Notes: generated from the sequence alone by a model not told the origin. A DNA stretch of 64,000 nt from Tannerella sp. (GCA_031285565.1 JAITVY010000060.1:25533-89532), one strand, 5' to 3'. Shown: positions 17,468-27,463, numbered from the stretch's first letter. Translations and numbers: made by a program.

Positions 17468-19699
17468 TTACTTATTATAATATCCATATCCATATCCTTT
17501 CTTCACCTTTATTCCTTTCAGGACAAAACACATCTTGGATATTTTTTTCTTGTTAAACAATTCATTTCCTTGTTTAATAAAAGACTTGTGTGAATATCCC
17601 GCCCGGGCAACATATATACATAGATCCGAAATCCGGTTTATAACCAGTGCGTCCGCAACCAATGATACCGGAGGGGTATCAATAATGATATAATCATACT
17701 CTTTCTTCATCAAAGAAATGAAATCATCCAGGCGTTTTCTTGATAGCAATTCAATTGGGTTAGGGGGAAATGAACCAGCTATTGCCAATTTCAGATTCTC
17801 ATTATAAGGAGATGATACAATTATATCATTCGGACTTAACGAATCATCTGATAGATAAGAGGACATTCCATGTTTAGCAGACACTTTCATGATTTTAGCA
17901 TATTGCGAATTTCTCATATCCAGATCAATGAGTAATACTTTTTTCCCCAATGTGGCTAACGAAAAAGACAGATTGGCAGAAAAAGAGCTTTTACCTTCCT
18001 TAGGTATCGTAGAAGTAACCTCAATGACATTTTCATTTTCAGCTAAAATGAACCCTAAATTGGTGCAAATCATATGATACATTTCTGTAACGCCCGAACG
18101 TTCCGCAGATTTTAGATAAACATCTTTCCCTTCCGGAACTTCTCCTAATACAGGAATCTGGGCTAATTTGTCTAATTCCTCACGACTACTGATCTTATAT
18201 TTCAGCAAATCTTTCAGGTAAATAAATAAGAGTGGTAATATCAGACCTGCTAAAAGACTAAAAAGAAAAACTATTTTTTTCTTCGGACTTACCGGTATGG
18301 GATCCGTATAAACTTTATCTATTATTTTGGCATTAGGCGAATACATAGCGAGTGTTAAAGCTGATTCTTCCCTTTTTTGCAATAAATAAAGGAACAATGT
18401 TTCTTTAATACCCTGTTGTCTGGATAGCTCTCTTACTTCCCGTTCCTGAGTTGAAAGATTGCGTATTTTAGAATTGAATGAGCGTTCTTTTGTCTTTAGT
18501 TCACCTAAAGATATCTGGATTCCTGATTCAATACTATTAATACTTTTCAGGATGTTATTCCTCATGAATGAAAGTTCACTATCGCGTTCTTTCAGGATGG
18601 GATTATTCTCCCTGGCTGTGGAAGCGATCCGGTTTCGATCGAATTGTTTTTCATTAAATGCTTCGATCATCGATACCAATGTCGGATCACTTATCCCGAT
18701 ATTGGAGGGAATGACATTATTATTATTGGATTGGTTATTGACGTACGATTCAACCGATTGCAAAATTTGCTTTTGCATTTCAAGATCTACAATTCTTTTG
18801 TCGTATTCGCCTCCGGTAGTTAGGTACAAATCTGCTTCCGATTGTAAATCAGTAATCCGGTTACTTTGTTTATATTGTTCGACATTCCTTTCAACGCCCG
18901 ATAATTCACTCGCAATTAAAGAAATACGGTCATCAATAAATTGTATGGATTGATCGGCTAGTCTATTCTTTTCATCCAATGCCTGTAAATTGTAAAAATT
19001 AACCAGTGTACTGATAATATCTGCGCTTTTTTCTGGAACCGGAGATACTATAGATAGTTCAACCACATTCGAGTTTTTACTGACAGGGCTTATATCCAAT
19101 AAGGGAAGGGCAGAAGATGCATATATATCCGCTTTTATTTCACAGTCATCAGCCGGATTGCCTTTATAAACAACCGTAATTAATCCGAAAGGAGTATCAA
19201 TGGGTTGTCCCGAAACGATTGATGTTGAATAATCGGAATTACAATCCTTTAAAAGAATTTTATCTTTTTGTTTGACAATGGATAGAGTTCCTGGTTTTTT
19301 AAAATTGATGATTTTTAGCTGGAATGGTGAATCCTTATAAAGTTCGTTGTTTTTTAAGCCGGGTTCATAATAAACCACATTTAATTTCAAACTATCCGTC
19401 ACACGTTGCATCAGGCTACGCGATCTGAGAACTTCCAATTCATCGTCTATATTATTGTTTTTACGGGAAAAATCATAGTCGCTAATATCGCTCAATTCAA
19501 AATTGAAACCTTTGTTCTCTGTTTTCATCAGTATTTTAGCTGATACTTTATATTCAGGTTTTTTTAAATAGAGATAAAGTATCGCCAACCCGATGCAAAC
19601 AATTATAGAACAGATAATTAATATTGAATATTTCAGATAATGTGAGATGATATCTGTAAAAGAGGCATCATCTTTTAACCCTAAATTATTATTTTCCAT
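17468..19699 (-). CDS. wzc: Polysaccharide chain-length tyrosine autokinase (Wzc-like)
   Basis: 743 residues. An N-terminal Wzz domain with a membrane helix near 30-50, a long periplasmic coiled-coil region (about 200-420), a second membrane helix near 475-495, then the BY-kinase domain: STIPKEGKSSFSANLS (Walker A, about 563), LLIDLDMR (Walker A', about 588) and IIIDTPP (Walker B, about 671). The C-terminus KGYGYGYYNK is the Tyr cluster that is autophosphorylated. The enzyme pairs with the Wza-like exporter encoded one base upstream and with the PHP phosphatase at 20568-21275; cycling of phosphorylation controls polymer length and export. Confidence 0.92.
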   Translation of the reverse strand: MENNNLGLKDDASFTDIISHYLKYSILIICSIIVCIGLAILYLYLKKPEYKVSAKILMKTENKGFNFELSDISDYDFSRKNNNIDDELEVLRSRSLMQRVTDSLKLNVVYYEPGLKNNELYKDSPFQLKIINFKKPGTLSIVKQKDKILLKDCNSDYSTSIVSGQPIDTPFGLITVVYKGNPADDCEIKADIYASSALPLLDISPVSKNSNVVELSIVSPVPEKSADIISTLVNFYNLQALDEKNRLADQSIQFIDDRISLIASELSGVERNVEQYKQSNRITDLQSEADLYLTTGGEYDKRIVDLEMQKQILQSVESYVNNQSNNNNVIPSNIGISDPTLVSMIEAFNEKQFDRNRIASTARENNPILKERDSELSFMRNNILKSINSIESGIQISLGELKTKERSFNSKIRNLSTQEREVRELSRQQGIKETLFLYLLQKREESALTLAMYSPNAKIIDKVYTDPIPVSPKKKIVFLFSLLAGLILPLLFIYLKDLLKYKISSREELDKLAQIPVLGEVPEGKDVYLKSAERSGVTEMYHMICTNLGFILAENENVIEVTSTIPKEGKSSFSANLSFSLATLGKKVLLIDLDMRNSQYAKIMKVSAKHGMSSYLSDDSLSPNDIIVSSPYNENLKLAIAGSFPPNPIELLSRKRLDDFISLMKKEYDYIIIDTPPVSLVADALVINRISDLCIYVARAGYSHKSFIKQGNELFNKKKISKMCFVLKGIKVKKGYGYGYYNK

Positions 19700-19700
19700 C

Positions 19701-20453
19701 TTATTTTGTGACTAAAGCTATTATGGTAATGATAGTTGAGAATACGGATACCCAGATAGGCAAATTTTGATTATAACCTGCTCCCGATGATTTTGCTTTA
19801 TTTGGTTGTATATACACAATATCATTTTGTTGCAGGAAATAGTTGGGAGACCTGAATAGATCTGGTGAAGTCATATCCATCCGGTAAAATTCCTTTTTTC
19901 CATCGACTTCACGGCAGACTAAAACATTATTTCTTCTGCCATGGATTGTCATATCCCCGGCTAGTCCCAATGCTTCGGGTAAAGAAATCGTTTCGTTGGT
20001 TACCGTATAAACGCCAGGCTTATTTACTTCTCCCAGGACAGTTACCCTGAAATTCAAAAACCGGATGTTAACAGTTGATTCAACTACATATTCCGAAATT
20101 TTGTCCTGCAAAAGATTAATCGCTTCATTCTTGGTTAATCCTCCCAGTCTTACCCGACCTAGGATAGGGAAGTTTATATACCCATCCTTATCTACAATAT
20201 AGCCTTGTAAAGCCAGACTTTCCTGAGTCGAATTTCCCCTTTCATTTATTTGAATGGAATTGAATATGTCGGAAACTTCAACCTTGGGGCTACTAACCAA
20301 TATTAACAAGTTATCATTGGGTTGAATTTTAGCTTCAGTAACTTTGGTTTCATCAATGGCATTCTCTGCTCCCTGAAAATAGACTATTTTCTTATTGGAT
20401 ACACATGATGATGAGATCAAACAAATGATCAGATAGAAATAAATTTTATTCAT
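19701..20453 (-). CDS. wza: Polysaccharide export lipoprotein (Wza-like)
   Basis: 250 residues. The SPII signal ends in ISSSCVSNKK. The Poly_export domain follows (DNLLILVSSP, then GYIVDKDGYINFPILGRV), with SLBB domains around FLNFRVTVLGEVNKPGVYTV. A C-terminal hydrophobic stretch (VSVFSTIITIIALV) is the predicted outer-membrane-spanning helix. It should form the outer-membrane channel for the polymer and contact the Wzc-like kinase, whose gene begins one base downstream. Shorter than E. coli Wza (379) but normal for Bacteroidota. Confidence 0.9.
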   Translation of the reverse strand: MNKIYFYLIICLISSSCVSNKKIVYFQGAENAIDETKVTEAKIQPNDNLLILVSSPKVEVSDIFNSIQINERGNSTQESLALQGYIVDKDGYINFPILGRVRLGGLTKNEAINLLQDKISEYVVESTVNIRFLNFRVTVLGEVNKPGVYTVTNETISLPEALGLAGDMTIHGRRNNVLVCREVDGKKEFYRMDMTSPDLFRSPNYFLQQNDIVYIQPNKAKSSGAGYNQNLPIWVSVFSTIITIIALVTK

Positions 20454-20567
20454 ATGATAATATTTAATTTTTTACACTAATTGTCATATAGAACGAATCT
20501 AACGAGTGATTAACGATTAATTAATCACGAATCATTAACAATTAACTGCTAATTGACATGCTTCGTT
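20454..20567. other. Intergenic stretch with 8-bp inverted repeat
   Basis: A 114-base AT-rich spacer between the phosphatase and the Wza-like gene. GTGATTAA (20506-20513) pairs with TTAATCAC (20521-20528), and several ATTAAC-like words follow. No clear TAnnTTTG box on the minus strand was found, so it may be a processing or attenuation hairpin inside the operon rather than a promoter. Confidence 0.35.
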
Positions 20568-21275
20568 TCATGATAAAAAAATATCGTTTTGTACATTAAT
20601 AGAATTAATTTCATTTATTAATCTCTTATTCTTCAAATATTTAATTTGATGTTTGTTGTGTAGATCTGTTCCTGCAAAATCGATCATATTTTCCCTGATC
20701 AGATTTCTTGCATTTTCTTTAACTGATTTTCCATAGTATCCGGCAAGAGATAACATGTTCAATTGAAATTTGCAACCGATTCTCTTTAAATCCTTAAAGT
20801 CATCCTTTTTAAAGTAAAGGTAACGCTCCGGATGTGCGAGTATCGGTAAGAACCCTTTTTCCCGTAGTTCGAATATGACTGAATGCAATATCATTGATTT
20901 TTGGGTTAATGATGTTTCTACTAAAACATGATTAAAGGGTAAGCAAATAATTTTATCTCCGGAAATAGCGGATTGTCTGAATGACGAATCAATGAAATAT
21001 TCAGCACAAACATTTGTTTTTATATGTATACTTCTCTTTATCAATTCACCTCTTAATAAATCATACTTTTCTTTTATGGATTTATTGGTATTCGGAAATC
21101 TAATACCATTAATGTGAGGTGAAAAATAAAGATTCTCTAATTTCAATTCTATAAGCCCTTCAACCATGGCTATGGAGTCATCCAGTTCCTCAGCTCCATC
21201 GTCTATACCCGGCAGAATATGAGAATGAATGTCTGTAATAAAATTTAACTTAGGCTTTATCCTTTTGAAAAACAT
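20568..21275 (-). CDS. PHP-type tyrosine phosphatase (CpsB/CapC/YwqE-like)
   Basis: 235 residues. The PHP metal site is visible: DIHSHILPGIDDGA near the N-terminus, YFSPHI, the LAHPERYLYF segment and GTDLHN near the end. The order and spacing fit the Mn-dependent phosphatases that dephosphorylate the Tyr cluster of Wzc-type kinases, here the product of 17468-19699. It is the first gene of the minus-strand polysaccharide cluster. No signal peptide, so cytoplasmic. Confidence 0.87.
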   Translation of the reverse strand: MFFKRIKPKLNFITDIHSHILPGIDDGAEELDDSIAMVEGLIELKLENLYFSPHINGIRFPNTNKSIKEKYDLLRGELIKRSIHIKTNVCAEYFIDSSFRQSAISGDKIICLPFNHVLVETSLTQKSMILHSVIFELREKGFLPILAHPERYLYFKKDDFKDLKRIGCKFQLNMLSLAGYYGKSVKENARNLIRENMIDFAGTDLHNKHQIKYLKNKRLINEINSINVQNDIFLS

Positions 21276-21753
21276 TCTATTTTAAAATGATATTTTTTAA
21301 TGAATATGAATACGGCGTTGTTAATCAAATAATTATAGTCTATATTGCTTGTGAAGCTATAGAAATATAATAATGTATGTTGTGAACTCAAACATTCTTT
21401 ACCATTATAAACAATATTGATTCAGGAAAGGTTTTAAACTCTTGGGATAATTAATAGTCGAAACCCCGGAATATTTTCCCAATACATTATAAATTTCTTT
21501 AAAAATGAGCTTGACGATTTTTTAGAGCATTTTGATATTCGTATGGGCATCTATTGTAAAGAATATATATGGTATAATCTGGAGTCATATTTATTTTGCC
21601 AGGAGTTTGAGCGAGAGTTTCTCTGGTCCTGGTCCGATTAATTGCTCGAAGAAAGCATGAAGAAAAGCCCTTCTAAATCCCTGGAAAGGAAACCTAAAAT
21701 AATAGAAATTATGATGCTGGAATTCATATTCCAATTTTGAGCCTGAAATTTTA
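21276..21753. other. Intergenic region between polysaccharide operon and sbcD
   Basis: About 480 bases between divergent genes. It must hold the promoter of the polysaccharide operon (minus strand), but I found no convincing CAAAnnTA (minus-strand -7 box) and no invertible-promoter repeats. A short open stretch on the plus strand (about 21530-21640) with EFEREFLWSWSD has no recognisable homology. Otherwise nothing can be supported. Confidence 0.4.
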
Positions 21754-21761
21754 TACTTTTG
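21754..21761 (+). promoter_or_regulatory. -7 box of sbcDC promoter
   Basis: TACTTTTG matches the Bacteroidota consensus TAnnTTTG at every fixed position. It ends only 12 bases before the sbcD ATG at 21774, which implies a leader of a few bases. No TTTG box at the expected 19-21 base distance. Confidence 0.55.
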
Positions 21762-21773
21762 TAGAAAAACAAC

Positions 21774-22985
21774 ATGAGGATTCTTCATACGGCTGACTGG
21801 CATATTGGGCAGTATTTTTTTGGTTACGACCGTAAAGCGGAACATATATACTTTTTCAACTGGCTAAAAGAAGCTATCAGGGAACAACAGGCAGATGTAT
21901 TGCTTGTTGCCGGGGATGTTTTTGATAGTCCGAACCCATCGGCAGAATCGCAAAAGATCTATTACCGGTTTTTGCGGGAAGTAACAACGGCAAATCCGCA
22001 ATTACAGGTTATTATTATAGCAGGCAATCATGATTCGGCTGCCCGACTCGAAGCGCCCAATCCGCTGCTGGAGGAAATGAACATCCATATAAAAGGAATT
22101 ATATCCAGAAATCCGGAAGGACAGATTGATGGTCAATCCTTATGTATTCCTTTAGTCAGCGGTGGAAAAGTAAAAGCCTGGTGTATTGCTATTCCTTACC
22201 TGCGCCAGGGTGATTATCCGACATCCGAAAGTTATGCAAAAGGAGTGAAAGAAATGTATGATATGCTGTATAACGAAATCCGGCAGGTCAAGGAAACGGA
22301 TCAGCCTGTAATTTTTATGGGACACTTGCAGGCTACAGGTTCGGAAGTGTCTGAAAATGACCGCTCGGAACGTACAATTATTGGAGGACTGGAATCGGTT
22401 TCGCCCGAAATATTCGACAGGAATGATGTTGTATATACGGCTTTGGGTCATTTGCACAAGGCGCAGCGGGTATCCGGGAGGGAAAATGTGCGATATGCGG
22501 GAAGCCCTTTGCCGATGTCTTTTTCGGAGAAAAACTATAAACAGGGGATCAATCTGATTGAGATAGATGATTCCGGTTTGAAGAGGATAGAGCGGATCGG
22601 CTTTGAACCACCGGTAAAATTGATTAGTTTGCCGAATGAGCCTAAACCCCTGGTTGAAGTTTTAGAAGAAATCGCGAAATTACCGGATGGAATGATTGAA
22701 CCTGATTCTCCTTATTTAGAACTGAAAGTACTTATTACTGAACCCGAACCATCTATGCGAAACCAGATAGAAGAAGCTTTAAAAGATAAGTCCGTCCGTT
22801 TGACAATAGCAGTTCCTTACAGGGTAAGAAAAGAACAAACATCGAAAGCTGTTACTTACGAGGAATTGAAGGCACTTACTCCTATGGAAATGGCACAGGA
22901 TGTGTTTCAAAGCCGATATGGGAATGAGATGCCGGATCATATGAAAACATTGTTAGAAACAGTCATACAGGAGGTGGGGAAATGA
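21774..22985 (+). CDS. sbcD: SbcD nuclease subunit of the SbcCD complex
   Basis: 403 residues, the normal length. Metallophosphoesterase motifs: ILHTADWHIG (3-12), AGDVFD (46-51), AGNHDSAA (83-90), MGHLQATG and ALGHLHKA. This is the Mre11-type nuclease that, with SbcC, cuts hairpins and protein-blocked DNA ends and processes inverted repeats at forks. The start is fixed by the canonical MRILHTADWH N-terminus. The stop TGA overlaps the sbcC ATG (ATGA), so the two subunits are translationally coupled. Confidence 0.96.
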   Translation: MRILHTADWHIGQYFFGYDRKAEHIYFFNWLKEAIREQQADVLLVAGDVFDSPNPSAESQKIYYRFLREVTTANPQLQVIIIAGNHDSAARLEAPNPLLEEMNIHIKGIISRNPEGQIDGQSLCIPLVSGGKVKAWCIAIPYLRQGDYPTSESYAKGVKEMYDMLYNEIRQVKETDQPVIFMGHLQATGSEVSENDRSERTIIGGLESVSPEIFDRNDVVYTALGHLHKAQRVSGRENVRYAGSPLPMSFSEKNYKQGINLIEIDDSGLKRIERIGFEPPVKLISLPNEPKPLVEVLEEIAKLPDGMIEPDSPYLELKVLITEPEPSMRNQIEEALKDKSVRLTIAVPYRVRKEQTSKAVTYEELKALTPMEMAQDVFQSRYGNEMPDHMKTLLETVIQEVGK

Positions 22986-25900
22986 AGATACTAGCGATCA
23001 GGGGGAAAAACCTGGCTTCACTGGAGGGTGAATTTGAAATCGATTTTACTTCCGAACCGCTGCAATCGGCAGGTATATTTGCGATTACGGGACAAACAGG
23101 CGCCGGTAAATCAACCATCCTTGATGCCTTGTGCCTTGCTTTGTTTGATGATACACCCCGGCTGAACAAGGCTGAATTAGTAAAAAAAGAAGATCTGGAT
23201 ACACTGGGTGATAAGATATCGCCGCAGGATTGCAGGAATATATTAAGGCGTGGGGCAAGCGATGGCTACGCTGAGGTAGATTTTATTGCGCTCAACGGTG
23301 ATAAATACCGTTCGAGGTGGTGTGTAAAAAGAGCCAGAGGGAAATCTGATGGCGCTTTGCAGCCCACAACTATGACACTGGAAAATCTTTCGAACGGAAT
23401 ACAGGAACAGGGAACTAAAAGGGATTTTTTGAACAGGATAACGGAAATTATAGGGTTGACTTTTTACCAGTTTACCCGTGCGGTGTTGTTGGCACAGGGC
23501 GACTTTGCCAATTTCCTGAAAGCCCGGCAAAGTGATAAGGCGGAACTGTTGGAAAAACTGACGGGTACGGCAATTTATTCCGGCATATCCATGCAGATTT
23601 ATCAGAAGGCTGTTGAGGCTAAAGGGTCGCTGGATTTAATCCAACAGCGTATTAAAGATATAAGGCTTCTAAGTGATGAGGAACTGGATACGTTTATAAA
23701 GGAGAAGCAAGACCTTGAGAAAGAAGTTGAGCCTTTAAAGCAGCAACAAACAGCGATTGAAAAGAAACTGGATTGGTTGCGGGAAGAGGAGTTGCTGAAG
23801 AACGAAATGCAACAGGCAGCCAATGAATTGAAAAACGTACAGGAGCAAATTAATCAGGCTGCCCCACGTTATGAATATATATCTTTGGTTGATCTTTCGC
23901 AGGAAATAAGGGATGCTTATATTGAACTGAACAACAAACAAACCCAATCAGAAAAACTGACCATAGGTTTGCAGGTAAAAGAGAAAGAAATAAGCGCTAT
24001 TATAGAAAGGGTTGATAAAATAGCTGCGGAATTAAAGGTTGCAAAAAATGCGGTAGATGAGACAGATCAGAAATATAATGCATATAAGCCTGAAATAGCC
24101 CGTGCTAAAGAGCTCGATTTTAAGATACAGGCAATTACTGAAGAGCGGAATAAATCGGCAAAGGAACTGGAAGTATTCCGGGATCAGCTCAAAAAGGTGG
24201 AACAAGGTATTGCTGTTTTACAAAAACAGGAAACTGTCCTGAAGCAGCAGCAAAGCACATTGTCAGAATGGTTTACGATTTATGAGCCATACAAAGCAAT
24301 CGTCCCCAGGATCGACTATGTTACTTCATTGATCAATAATGCGTATGCGCTTAAAAAGCAACATCATACAGCCCTGCAAAGTCTTGAATCTGCTAAAGCA
24401 ATTATAATTACTTATCGTACCCGGTTAGAACAATATCAAAAGGAAGCTGAACGGTTGAATCATCTTCTTCCTACGGAAATACTTGATTTGCGGAAAAAAC
24501 TGGAGGAGGGAAAGCCCTGTCCTGTATGCGGCAGTGTACATCATCCATTACAGGAACAGACCGGGCAGCAAGACCGGATTGATGAAAGCAAACTCGAATC
24601 AGAAAAGAAAAAAGTGGCAGGTATTATTACTCAAACAACAGAGAGCATTGAGAAAACGAATAAAAGCATTACGGAATTTGAAGTGCATGTCCATAATTTT
24701 CAAAATCAGTATGATAGTATATACAATGAGTTGAGAATGATATTGGAACCGGTTTCTCAATGGGAGGCTGATTTTAATGGAGGTTGTTTACTGGAAAACC
24801 TGACCAAAGTCACTGATCAATGGAATAAGAACAAGCAGATGGCAGAACAGTGCCATCAACAAATAGAAAACCTGGCAGTTCGTTTGGAAGCTGGAAATAA
24901 AAGCTTAGAGGGTCTCTGGGAGCAATTCAGGGAAAAAGAGAAACAGAGTAAATCAATCGAAGAAAGATTGAGTGGATCGAATATTCAAAGAAAACAACTA
25001 TTGAATAATAAGCGTGTCGAGGATGTGGAGGAATATTTTGCGAAGCTGAAAGAACAACATTCCCATCGATACGAACAACTACGAACCGAAAAAGAAAAGG
25101 CTGAGAAAGAGCAGTCTACACTAGAGGGAATTATCAATCAATTAAAGAAAGACAAAACTTTAATTGACGAAGATGTTGTAAGGCTACATGCAACTGTTCA
25201 GGAGTGGGTAGTTAGTAAACTTCATCAGATATCATCTGATGATATGCTCAAAGAGTTGGTGTCGAAATCGCATGAATGGATACAACAGGAAAAGTATTAC
25301 CTGAACAATCTCAAGAACCAGGAACTTATCCATAAAGCAACCTTTGCCGAAAGAAGTAGTAAATCTGCAAAGCATCAGGAAGCCGGGCATAAGCCAGGCG
25401 ATGAAGAAACTAAAGATATTTTATTGCAACAATTTGAGATCTTGTCGGAAAAGAAAACAGGAATTGACGAACGGCTGAATGGAATCAATGCATCGGTGTT
25501 GGCTCATCAAAGAGGTAAAGAGCAAGTAAAGACCTTTGAGAAAGAACTACATGAGAAAACGGAATTGTACAATAACTGGGCGAAGCTGAATGATTTGCTG
25601 GGGTCGGCATCGGGTAATAAATTTAAAACGATAGCACAGGGGTATACATTGGACGTTCTTTTATCGTATGCCAATAAACATCTTGAAGAATTGACCCCAC
25701 GATATACACTGGAAAAAATCCCCGGGACATTGGCGTTGCAGGTTATTGATAATGATATGCTGGGTGAAGTCCGGACAGTCCACTCACTCTCCGGAGGAGA
25801 ATCTTTCCTTATATCGTTGGCGCTGGCTTTGGGATTATCGTCACTGTCGTCTAACCGTATGAAAATAGAATCGCTCTTTATTGATGAGGGCTTTGGTGCA

Positions 25901-26074
25901 TTGGATGTTGATACTTTAAGTATTGCTATGGATGCGTTAGATAACCTGCATACGCGGGGACGGAAAATAGGAGTGATCTCCCATGTTGAGGAAATGAAAG
26001 AAAGAATAACTACACAAATACAAGTTGTTAAATCGGCTAATGGGCGAAGTATAATTCGAATTTCGGGGGTATAA
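22982..26074 (+). CDS. sbcC: SbcC ATPase subunit of the SbcCD complex
   Basis: 1030 residues, SMC/Rad50 type. Walker A GQTGAGKST (37-45); two long coiled-coil arms (about 200-500 and 530-880); the zinc hook CPVCGSVHHP (C513, C516) at the turn; ABC signature LSGGESFLISL (about 935); Walker B LFIDEGFGALD (about 965). It provides ATP-driven DNA tethering to the SbcD nuclease. The 4-base overlap with sbcD and a terminator hairpin right after the stop define a two-gene operon. Confidence 0.96.
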   Translation: MKILAIRGKNLASLEGEFEIDFTSEPLQSAGIFAITGQTGAGKSTILDALCLALFDDTPRLNKAELVKKEDLDTLGDKISPQDCRNILRRGASDGYAEVDFIALNGDKYRSRWCVKRARGKSDGALQPTTMTLENLSNGIQEQGTKRDFLNRITEIIGLTFYQFTRAVLLAQGDFANFLKARQSDKAELLEKLTGTAIYSGISMQIYQKAVEAKGSLDLIQQRIKDIRLLSDEELDTFIKEKQDLEKEVEPLKQQQTAIEKKLDWLREEELLKNEMQQAANELKNVQEQINQAAPRYEYISLVDLSQEIRDAYIELNNKQTQSEKLTIGLQVKEKEISAIIERVDKIAAELKVAKNAVDETDQKYNAYKPEIARAKELDFKIQAITEERNKSAKELEVFRDQLKKVEQGIAVLQKQETVLKQQQSTLSEWFTIYEPYKAIVPRIDYVTSLINNAYALKKQHHTALQSLESAKAIIITYRTRLEQYQKEAERLNHLLPTEILDLRKKLEEGKPCPVCGSVHHPLQEQTGQQDRIDESKLESEKKKVAGIITQTTESIEKTNKSITEFEVHVHNFQNQYDSIYNELRMILEPVSQWEADFNGGCLLENLTKVTDQWNKNKQMAEQCHQQIENLAVRLEAGNKSLEGLWEQFREKEKQSKSIEERLSGSNIQRKQLLNNKRVEDVEEYFAKLKEQHSHRYEQLRTEKEKAEKEQSTLEGIINQLKKDKTLIDEDVVRLHATVQEWVVSKLHQISSDDMLKELVSKSHEWIQQEKYYLNNLKNQELIHKATFAERSSKSAKHQEAGHKPGDEETKDILLQQFEILSEKKTGIDERLNGINASVLAHQRGKEQVKTFEKELHEKTELYNNWAKLNDLLGSASGNKFKTIAQGYTLDVLLSYANKHLEELTPRYTLEKIPGTLALQVIDNDMLGEVRTVHSLSGGESFLISLALALGLSSLSSNRMKIESLFIDEGFGALDVDTLSIAMDALDNLHTRGRKIGVISHVEEMKERITTQIQVVKSANGRSIIRISGV

Positions 26075-26076
26075 AA

Positions 26077-26108
26077 AAAAGATTCCTCCTGTTTTGGTGG
26101 AATCTTTT
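26077..26108. terminator. Bidirectional terminator between sbcC and the H1-like gene
   Basis: AAAAGATTCC (26077-26086) pairs with GGAATCTTTT (26099-26108), with an inner CC/GG pair and a small loop. A-run on the left and T-run on the right serve both strands. It begins three bases after the sbcC stop and lies 22 bases from the end of the convergent H1-like gene. Confidence 0.85.
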
Positions 26109-26130
26109 AGATCTTGTCGCAATCAGACAT

Positions 26131-26307
26131 TTACTTTTTTGAATGTTCAATTGATTTTTTCCTGAACTCTTTCAACATTTTCTCTAATTCCAGAGATTCT
26201 TTACGTGCACGGGTACCTGCCGCTTTGTTTGATTTTTCCAACTGCAATGTTGCATCTTTTTCGAAAGCATCGAAACTTTCCTTGATTTTACCAGCTAAAT
26301 TTTTCAT
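26131..26307 (-). CDS. Histone H1-like DNA-binding protein
   Basis: 58 residues, beginning MKNLAGKIKESFDAFEKDA and ending FRKKSIEHSKK. It is very basic, with the central NKAAGTRARKESLELEKMLKEF stretch. This matches the small histone H1-like (Hc1-type) proteins found across Bacteroidota, predicted to bind DNA through Lys/Arg side chains. The ATG is 26307-26305 and TAA 26133-26131. It is convergent with sbcC and is a single-gene unit. Confidence 0.85.
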   Translation of the reverse strand: MKNLAGKIKESFDAFEKDATLQLEKSNKAAGTRARKESLELEKMLKEFRKKSIEHSKK

Positions 26308-26692
26308 TTTTTTAAATTAATTGAATAAGGTAATTCGCTTGTTAATATTTACTACTAATGTTTTCACTGTTATAACAAGCGGATATTAAAATTTGTTTAC
26401 GGGTAAAGCTCACAAAAGGGGTATGATCTTTAAATTTTTTTCAGGGAATAAGCTTTTATTACAGTAATTGCAATGATGGTTTTGAATATTGCAGTACGTG
26501 GTTTCAATTGAAGTCTAGTCTTTTAATAGGCAGGTTTAACTAGGTGAATTGGTTTTATTCAAAATAATAAGATTGTATTCTTTTTTTTACTCTTGTCTGT
26601 TTCAGCAATAAAAAAATATCAGGAAGTGAAACAGTTGCTATTAAGCACTATTACTCCCTGATAGTTTTTACCATAGGTATAGAGAAATCTTC
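26308..26692. other. Intergenic region upstream of the H1-like gene
   Basis: 385 AT-rich bases between two minus-strand genes. A probable terminator of the HdeD-like gene is formed by ATCAGG (26618-26623) and CCTGAT (26657-26662), flanked by A-run and T-run. The remainder should hold the promoter of the H1-like gene; no clear minus-strand TAnnTTTG was found. Confidence 0.45.
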
Positions 26693-27265
26693 TTATTCTT
26701 TTATTTTATTGTAAAAAGATTTCATCCGTATACTGTAGTAGATCCTGACGATTCCGTAGAATAGCAGCGTAAGTGCTAACAGGTAAACAACAAATCCGGC
26801 TGTAAAGACTGGATTTGTTATAAGGATAAAAGACAGTATAAGGCCGAGTATACCAAAAGCAAGAACCCATCCCCATCCTTTTACACCAGCTGTGCTTAAA
26901 TCTATAGATGTGCCTATTGACCAGAAAGACTGGAACATGATCCAGAAACCTACAAAAAACAACATCACACCCATGGTGCCGATAGGAGTTGCTAATAACA
27001 GGATCCCGAATATTAAGCTGATAATACCGCTGGCCAATGTCCATCCCCAACCTTTAATGCTGTCTTTATTGGATATCGCATAAATGATTTCGAGGAGACC
27101 ACCTACTACAAATCCAATGACAAATAAAATGCTTAAAGCAACTAAGGCTGATCCCGGCATAAACATACAAGCAATCCCGAGGATAATCGCAAAAATGCCA
27201 AGGAGGAGTGATACCCACCAATATTTTACGGTTCTTTTTACCGTGTCTAAAAATTCATTGTTCAT
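26693..27265 (-). CDS. HdeD/DUF308-family membrane protein
   Basis: 190 residues with six predicted membrane helices in three pairs, each pair containing the internally repeated motif G-W-G-W-x-L-x-x-G-I (KGWGWTLASGI, KGWGWVLAFGI). This is the DUF308 architecture of E. coli HdeD, an inner-membrane protein linked to acid resistance. A second copy of the family is at 39714-40325. The function in Bacteroidota is not established. Monocistronic, divergent from the arginase-family gene. Confidence 0.8.
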   Translation of the reverse strand: MNNEFLDTVKRTVKYWWVSLLLGIFAIILGIACMFMPGSALVALSILFVIGFVVGGLLEIIYAISNKDSIKGWGWTLASGIISLIFGILLLATPIGTMGVMLFFVGFWIMFQSFWSIGTSIDLSTAGVKGWGWVLAFGILGLILSFILITNPVFTAGFVVYLLALTLLFYGIVRIYYSIRMKSFYNKIKE

Positions 27266-27431
27266 AACCCTAAAGTATTTAGATTTATAATTCTGCTATT
27301 ATAGAACAATGAAATTGTATTATTTGTTCAGTTTTTTTATCACTTTTGCAGGACTAACATATAAAGGAAATATATCTGTTTGAATGGTGGTATATAGGTA
27401 AATTTATCAGTATACGAATAATTTACCAGTA

Positions 27432-27463
27432 CTTGTATGGGAGTGGATGATAAATTATTTTTG
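27432..27463 (+). promoter_or_regulatory. Promoter of the arginase-family gene
   Basis: CTTG (27432-27435) and TATTTTTG (27456-27463), 20 bases apart, fit the Bacteroidota TTTG / TAnnTTTG promoter. It lies downstream of a possible upstream ATG (27447), so translation must start later; the ATG at 27489 is the first one after the predicted transcript start. Confidence 0.6.

Noticed and set aside
18459..18953. 164-residue plus-strand frame inside the tyrosine kinase gene
   Set aside because: Ser/Leu/Arg-rich antisense shadow of the coiled-coil region, no start signal.
20454..21773. Invertible capsule promoter or UpxY-type antiterminator in front of the polysaccharide operon
   Set aside because: Neither a pair of long inverted repeats flanking a promoter nor an upxY/upxZ-like gene is present.
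21591..21845. Minus-strand open frame of 84 residues overlapping the sbcD start
   Set aside because: Its first part is antisense to the certain start of sbcD and no domain or signal can be recognised.
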